From Thermosulfurimonas sp. (GTDB taxonomy: Bacteria; Desulfobacterota; Thermodesulfobacteria; Thermodesulfobacteriales; Thermodesulfobacteriaceae), in the NCBI GenBank assembly GCA_015487645.1, contig WFPH01000061.1, forward strand, positions 1 to 18,515: 18,515 bases of DNA, in the 5' to 3' direction. Position 1 is the stretch's first letter, and each line of letters begins with the position of its first letter. A program made the position numbers and the translations under genes. Positions 15,116-18,515 of this stretch are shown here, piece after piece. The notes under the pieces were generated by a model. The model was not told the DNA's origin. It worked only from the letters and a program-made list of their open reading frames with translations, and ran no database searches.

Positions 15116-15309
15116 CGGAGCCAGGGTTCAAGATCTCGAAAGATCTTCTCCCAACGTTCCTCCTCCCCGGGAGAAAGCAGAAGTTTTACCCGTCCTTCCT
15201 CCCCGGAAAGGGTTACCGGAAGGGCCAGATGCCCGAAGCCCTCAAGCACGAAACGCAAAAAAGCCAGTCTGGAGGGGGCGATCTCCAGCTCCACTTCCAC
15301 GCTTCTCAT
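15112..15309 (-). CDS. Small DUF4911-like protein
   Basis: A 65-residue soluble protein that alternates strand and helix: MRSVEVELEIAPSRLAFL, then FVLEGFGHLALPVTLSG, EEGRVKLLLSP and the helix GEEERWEKIFRDLEPW. The pattern and size recall DUF4911, a small family of unknown function, which I recall from anaerobes related to this organism. The ATG at 15309 has AAGG four bases upstream. Its TAA overlaps the stop of the FliL-like gene on the other strand (the bases TTAG serve both). A possible minus-strand TAGATT lies about 10 bases before the start. The plus-strand reading of this stretch is Pro/Arg-rich and unlike a real protein, which favours this strand. Confidence 0.6.
   Translation of the reverse strand: MRSVEVELEIAPSRLAFLRFVLEGFGHLALPVTLSGEEGRVKLLLSPGEEERWEKIFRDLEPWLR
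15130..15147. repeat. Perfect 7-bp hairpin at convergent gene ends
   Basis: AAGATCT, loop CGAA, AGATCTT: a perfect inverted repeat 15 bases past the stop of the FliL-like gene and inside the 3' end of the DUF4911-like gene. Read on the minus strand the loop is UUCG, a loop type often found in stable RNA hairpins. No T-run follows on either strand, so it is not a classic Rho-independent terminator; it may end or stabilise the convergent transcripts. Confidence 0.4.
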
Positions 15310-15354
15310 CGCCTTGACAATCTAGCCCGGATCTGCAAGCCTTGAAAGGACCTT

Positions 15355-17100
15355 ATGGGTTTGGGCCAGTATCAGTGGATCCTCAAACTTCCTCCTCCGG
15401 AGGTCGTTCGGGGCCTTAGTCAGGAGGGAGGGTTTCCGAGGCTTCTGGCTACCTTGCTGGCCAATCGGGGGCTACGGGAGGCCCGTGAGGCTTACGCTTT
15501 CCTCTACCCCGAGCTTTCCGATTTCGCCGACCCCATGCTCATTCCGGACATGCTCACGGCCGTAAAACTTCTGGCCGAGGCCCTGCTTTCCGGGGAGAAA
15601 ATCGGTATCTACGCGGACTACGACGTAGACGGTGTTACCGGAGCGGCCATCCTTCACCTCTTTTTCACGGAGCTTGGGGGCCAAACCGAGGTCCTTTTTC
15701 CCCACCGGGAAAAGGATGGTTACGGCTTTCACGCCCATCTCCTGCCCTTCTTCCGGGAGAAGGGCGTAAAGCTCCTGGTGACCGTGGACTGCGGCATAAC
15801 CGCCCATGAGGCCGTGGCCGAGGCCCGCAGACTCGGCCTCAAGGTCATCCTCACCGACCATCACGAACTGCCCCCGCGTCTTCCCGAGGCCCACGCCGTG
15901 GTCACTGGGAAGCGCCTTCCCCGGCACTCCCCCTTCTACGACCTCTGCGGAGCCGGCACCGTGCTGGCCCTGGTTCGGGCCTTGAGGCGCTTCCTCCTTG
16001 AGCAGGGTTTCTTCGGAGAACGCCCTGTCCCCAACCTCAAGCGTTATCTGGATCTGGCGGCCCTGGGGACGGTGGCGGACATGGTGCCTTTGCGCGGGGA
16101 AAATCGTCTGATCGCGGTCTTTGGACTCCCAGAACTCTCCGAAAGCCCCCGCCCGGGAATAAAGGCCCTCAAGGAGGTCGCGGCCACGAACGGAGCCGTG
16201 GGCACGGAGGAGGTCCTTTTCCGTCTGGCCCCCCGGATAAACGCCGCCGGACGCCTGAGGGAGGCCCGTCTGGCCTTCGACCTTCTGGTCTCCCGGGATA
16301 TGGAAGAGGCTCGGAGGCTCGCCCGCGAACTAAACCGGCTGAACAGCGAGAGACAGCGGGTGGAGGAGCAGGTGCTTTCCGAGGCCCTGGCCCAGCTTCC
16401 CGAAGGCGAACCTCCGGCCGGAATCGTCCTCTTTGGCGAGGAATGGCCTCTGGGGGTGCTCGGGATCGCGGCCGGGCGAATAGCCGAAAGGTTCTACCGA
16501 CCGGTGGTCCTTCTGACCCGCAAGGGTGAAATCCTCAAAGGCTCGGGAAGAAGCATTCCGGAGGTAGATCTCTTCCGGGCCTTTCGTCTCTGCGAAGAGG
16601 TCCTGCTCGGCTACGGTGGACATCCGGCAGCCGGGGGGCTCAAGCTGGCCTCCGGGGATCTGGAGAACTTCCGCAAGGCCTTTGCCCGAGCGGTGGAACA
16701 TCTCCTGACCGAAAAAGGGCTCTCTCTGCGGGAAGACCTTCGGCCCCGGCTCTTTCTCGAGGGCCACGTGCGTCTTAATGAAATCCTGGATCCGGACTTT
16801 GTGGAAGGCTTCCAGAGACTGGCCCCCTTCGGACCGGGCAATCCCGAGCCGGTGCTCTCCTTCTCCGACTTCGAAGTGAGGCAGCCGCGCCTTATGGCCG
16901 AAAAACATCTCCGTTTCACTCTCTGGCAGGAGGGCTTCGGTCTCTCGGCCGTGGGATTCAATTTTCCGGAAGAAGCCTTATTTTTTCTCAAGGAGGGCGT
17001 GCGGGGGCTTTATCTAGCGGCCAGTCCCTACATCTCCGAGTTTCAGGGCAACCGGTATTTGGAACTGCGTATCCGAGACCTTTTGAGGAGGGAGCCATGA
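15355..17100 (+). CDS. recJ: Single-strand-specific 5'-3' exonuclease RecJ
   Basis: DHH-family nuclease that degrades single-stranded DNA 5' to 3' in recombination and mismatch or base-excision repair. The 581 residues are normal for the family. Catalytic motifs are IYADYDVDGVTGAA (85-98), VTVDCGITAHEA (142-153), LTDHHELP (166-173) with the DHH at 168-170, and LAALGTVADMVPL (about 228-240). The DHHA1 domain has GYGGHPAAGGL (419-429), and an OB-like C-terminal domain follows (FQRLAPFGPGNPEP onward). Metal-binding Asp and His residues all appear present. The ATG has AAGGA about four bases upstream. It is divergent from the DUF4911-like gene across a 45-base gap. The TGA overlaps the next gene as ATGA, so recJ and the phosphomutase are coupled. 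Confidence 0.96.
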   Translation: MGLGQYQWILKLPPPEVVRGLSQEGGFPRLLATLLANRGLREAREAYAFLYPELSDFADPMLIPDMLTAVKLLAEALLSGEKIGIYADYDVDGVTGAAILHLFFTELGGQTEVLFPHREKDGYGFHAHLLPFFREKGVKLLVTVDCGITAHEAVAEARRLGLKVILTDHHELPPRLPEAHAVVTGKRLPRHSPFYDLCGAGTVLALVRALRRFLLEQGFFGERPVPNLKRYLDLAALGTVADMVPLRGENRLIAVFGLPELSESPRPGIKALKEVAATNGAVGTEEVLFRLAPRINAAGRLREARLAFDLLVSRDMEEARRLARELNRLNSERQRVEEQVLSEALAQLPEGEPPAGIVLFGEEWPLGVLGIAAGRIAERFYRPVVLLTRKGEILKGSGRSIPEVDLFRAFRLCEEVLLGYGGHPAAGGLKLASGDLENFRKAFARAVEHLLTEKGLSLREDLRPRLFLEGHVRLNEILDPDFVEGFQRLAPFGPGNPEPVLSFSDFEVRQPRLMAEKHLRFTLWQEGFGLSAVGFNFPEEALFFLKEGVRGLYLAASPYISEFQGNRYLELRIRDLLRREP

Positions 17101-18458
17101 AGATCAGTCCTTACATCTTTCGGGAATACGATATCCGGGGAAAAGTGGGGGAAGATTTCACCCCGGAGGTGATCCGGAACATCGGTAAGGCTTACGGGAC
17201 CGTCATCCGGCGCCGAGGGGGCCGAAAGGTCCTTTGCGGGCGAGACGGAAGGCTCTCAAGCCCCGAGCTCCAGGAGGCCCTGATCGAGGGGATCACTTCC
17301 ACCGGGGTCTCGGTAGCCCAGATCGGCATGACTCCTACCCCGGTCATGTACTTTGCCCTGCACTACTTCGAGGGCTTTGACGGGGGCATTCAGGTCACCG
17401 GTTCCCATAATCCTCCGGACATGAACGGGCTCAAAATCTGCGTGGGACAGGAGACCATCTACGGCCGGGAGATTCAGGCCCTGCGCGAACTCATCGAAAA
17501 AGAGGACTTCGAAAGCGGAAAAGGGGAAGTTACCGAACTTGAGGTCCTGAGCCCTTACAAAGAGTATATCCTTAAAAACATCCGTCTTTCACGGCCCCTC
17601 AAGGTAGTTCTCGACCCCGGAAACGGGGTCTGCGCCCTTACAGCCCCGGAGATCTTTCGGGCCCTGGGCTGCGAGGTGGAATGCCTCTTCTGTGAAGTGG
17701 ACGGGACCTTCCCCAACCACTTTCCGGATCCGGTGGTTCCCCAGAATCTGGAGGACCTCCGGCGCAAGGTGGTGGAAGTGGGAGCGGACTTCGGGGTGGG
17801 CTACGACGGCGATGGCGACCGGCTGGGGGTGATAAACGAGCGTGGCGAGATTCTCTGGGGGGATCAACTCATGGTACTCTTTGCCCGAAAGATTCTGGCC
17901 GAGCACCCCGGGGCCACCATCATCGGAGAGGTCAAGTGTTCCCAGGTGATGTACGACGAGATCGCCCGCCTCGGGGGGCGCCCCCTCATGTGGAAGACCG
18001 GACATTCCCTCATTAAGAACAAGATGAAAGAGACCGGGGCGGTGCTCGCCGGGGAGATGAGCGGCCATGTCTTTTTTGCCGACCGCTGGTTCGGGTTTGA
18101 CGACGGGGTCTACGCCAGCCTGCGTCTGGCGGAGATCGTCTCTGAAAGCGAACGACCGCTTTCGGAATTGCTGGCCGACCTCCCTAAGACCTACAGCACT
18201 CCCGAGATCCGCACCGAATGTCCGGACGAGATCAAGTTCCGGGTGGTGGCTGAGCTCACCCAGCGCCTCAAGGCCGAGGGCTTCCAGGTCATCGATGTGG
18301 ACGGAGCCCGGGTGGTCTTTCCAGATGGCTGGGGTCTCGTGCGCGCCTCCAACACCCAGCCCGTGCTGGTGTTGCGCTTCGAGGCCCAAAGTCCCGAGCG
18401 CCTCGAAGAAATCCGAAGCCTCATCGAGGGCAAACTCCGGGAGGTCATGGGCTCTTAG
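17097..18458 (+). CDS. Phosphomannomutase/phosphoglucomutase
   Basis: Alpha-D-phosphohexomutase of the ManB/AlgC type (453 residues, usual length) that interconverts hexose 6- and 1-phosphates for sugar-nucleotide and surface polysaccharide synthesis. The four domain signatures are all intact: active-site serine loop TGSHNPP (101-107, Ser103), magnesium loop DGDGDR (237-242), sugar-binding loop GEMSGH (319-324) and phosphate-binding loop RASNTQP (416-422). The N-terminus FREYDIRG (8-15) is also typical. GEMSGH and the length favour the dual-specificity PMM/PGM group over phosphoglucosamine mutase. The ATG overlaps the recJ stop, and a strong GGAGGGAGCC site lies in the recJ end. It could serve the glycosyltransferase elsewhere in the window, but there is no direct link. 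Confidence 0.93.
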   Translation: MKISPYIFREYDIRGKVGEDFTPEVIRNIGKAYGTVIRRRGGRKVLCGRDGRLSSPELQEALIEGITSTGVSVAQIGMTPTPVMYFALHYFEGFDGGIQVTGSHNPPDMNGLKICVGQETIYGREIQALRELIEKEDFESGKGEVTELEVLSPYKEYILKNIRLSRPLKVVLDPGNGVCALTAPEIFRALGCEVECLFCEVDGTFPNHFPDPVVPQNLEDLRRKVVEVGADFGVGYDGDGDRLGVINERGEILWGDQLMVLFARKILAEHPGATIIGEVKCSQVMYDEIARLGGRPLMWKTGHSLIKNKMKETGAVLAGEMSGHVFFADRWFGFDDGVYASLRLAEIVSESERPLSELLADLPKTYSTPEIRTECPDEIKFRVVAELTQRLKAEGFQVIDVDGARVVFPDGWGLVRASNTQPVLVLRFEAQSPERLEEIRSLIEGKLREVMGS

Positions 18459-18515
18459 TGGAAGCCCTGGGAAGGATCCTAGAAAACCTCTTTAAAGTCC
18501 CGGGCTACCGGGAGC
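18458..18515 (+). CDS. Start of a downstream gene (partial)
   Basis: A GTG that shares one base with the TAG of the phosphomutase opens the only frame that stays free of stops to the window edge. The 19 codons read MEALGRILENLFKVPGYRE. This recalls the start of DUF721/DciA-like proteins, which often open with an L-xx-IL-xx-L pattern, but so few residues cannot settle it. A GGGAGG run lies about 14 bases before the GTG, further than ideal, so the true start could be elsewhere. Confidence 0.4.
   Translation, partial: MEALGRILENLFKVPGYRE

Noticed and set aside
15090..15317. Plus-strand frame of 75 codons overlapping the DUF4911-like gene
   Set aside because: It starts inside the FliL-like gene, its product is Pro/Arg/Ser-rich without structure, and the minus-strand product looks like a folded domain.
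15314..15342. Perfect TTGACA before recJ as a -35 box
   Set aside because: No TATAAT-like hexamer follows at 16-18 bases (AAGCCT at 17), so it does not make a convincing sigma-70 promoter.
17589..18389. Long minus-strand open frame (266 codons) opposite the phosphomutase
   Set aside because: The plus strand carries all four phosphohexomutase signatures; the antisense product is His/Gly/Pro-rich and matches nothing.
1..18515. CRISPR array, IS element, phage genes, tRNA or rRNA
   Set aside because: No regularly spaced direct repeats, transposase or integrase motifs, or RNA-gene hallmarks were seen; nearly all bases are taken by ordinary genes.

Overview
The window is a gene-dense bacterial chromosome segment of fairly high GC. 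It contains 17 complete or near-complete protein genes plus two genes cut by the window edges. No rRNA, tRNA, IS element, prophage or CRISPR array was seen. Many genes overlap by a few bases, intergenic gaps are mostly under 75 bp, and the proteins are rich in Glu, Lys, Arg and Leu. Together these suggest a compact genome, possibly thermophilic. The family mix (PilB with zinc-cluster tail, Gld-type ABC cassette, ribBA-ribH-nusB, DUF4911-like protein) would fit Thermodesulfobacteriota or a relative. That placement is inference and cannot be proved from this window.

Layout. (1) Positions 2-3035, plus strand: the 3' part of an unrecognised gene, then a PilB/GspE-type secretion or pilus ATPase with an unusual TPR-like N-terminal extension. 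(2) Positions 3036-11236, minus strand, eight genes read right to left: ribBA, ribH, a GT4 glycosyltransferase, nusB, a SAM methyltransferase, a GldA-like ABC ATPase, a fused GldF-GldG-like permease/auxiliary protein, and a DUF4340 protein. Every junction but one overlaps or abuts, so a single transcript is likely. A weak extra promoter may lie in front of the ABC genes. (3) Positions 11308-15115, plus strand: murJ (lipid II flippase), a compact GGDEF diguanylate cyclase, aroC (chorismate synthase) and a stand-alone FliL-like membrane protein. (4) Positions 15112-15309, minus strand: a 65-residue DUF4911-like protein whose stop codon overlaps that of the FliL-like gene. (5) Positions 15355-18515, plus strand: recJ, a phosphomannomutase/phosphoglucomutase, and the first codons of one more gene.

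How the genes fit together. ribBA and ribH make the riboflavin precursor lumazine; aroC ends the shikimate pathway and needs reduced FMN. murJ, the glycosyltransferase and the hexose phosphomutase belong to envelope and surface-sugar work. PilB, the FliL-like protein, the GGDEF enzyme and the Gld-type cassette are all families associated with surface motility or its control, but they lie in separate transcription units here and a shared function is only a hypothesis. The least explained parts are the Gld-type cassette with fused permease and auxiliary domains, the TPR-extended PilB with its unknown partner, and the FliL-like protein outside any flagellar operon.
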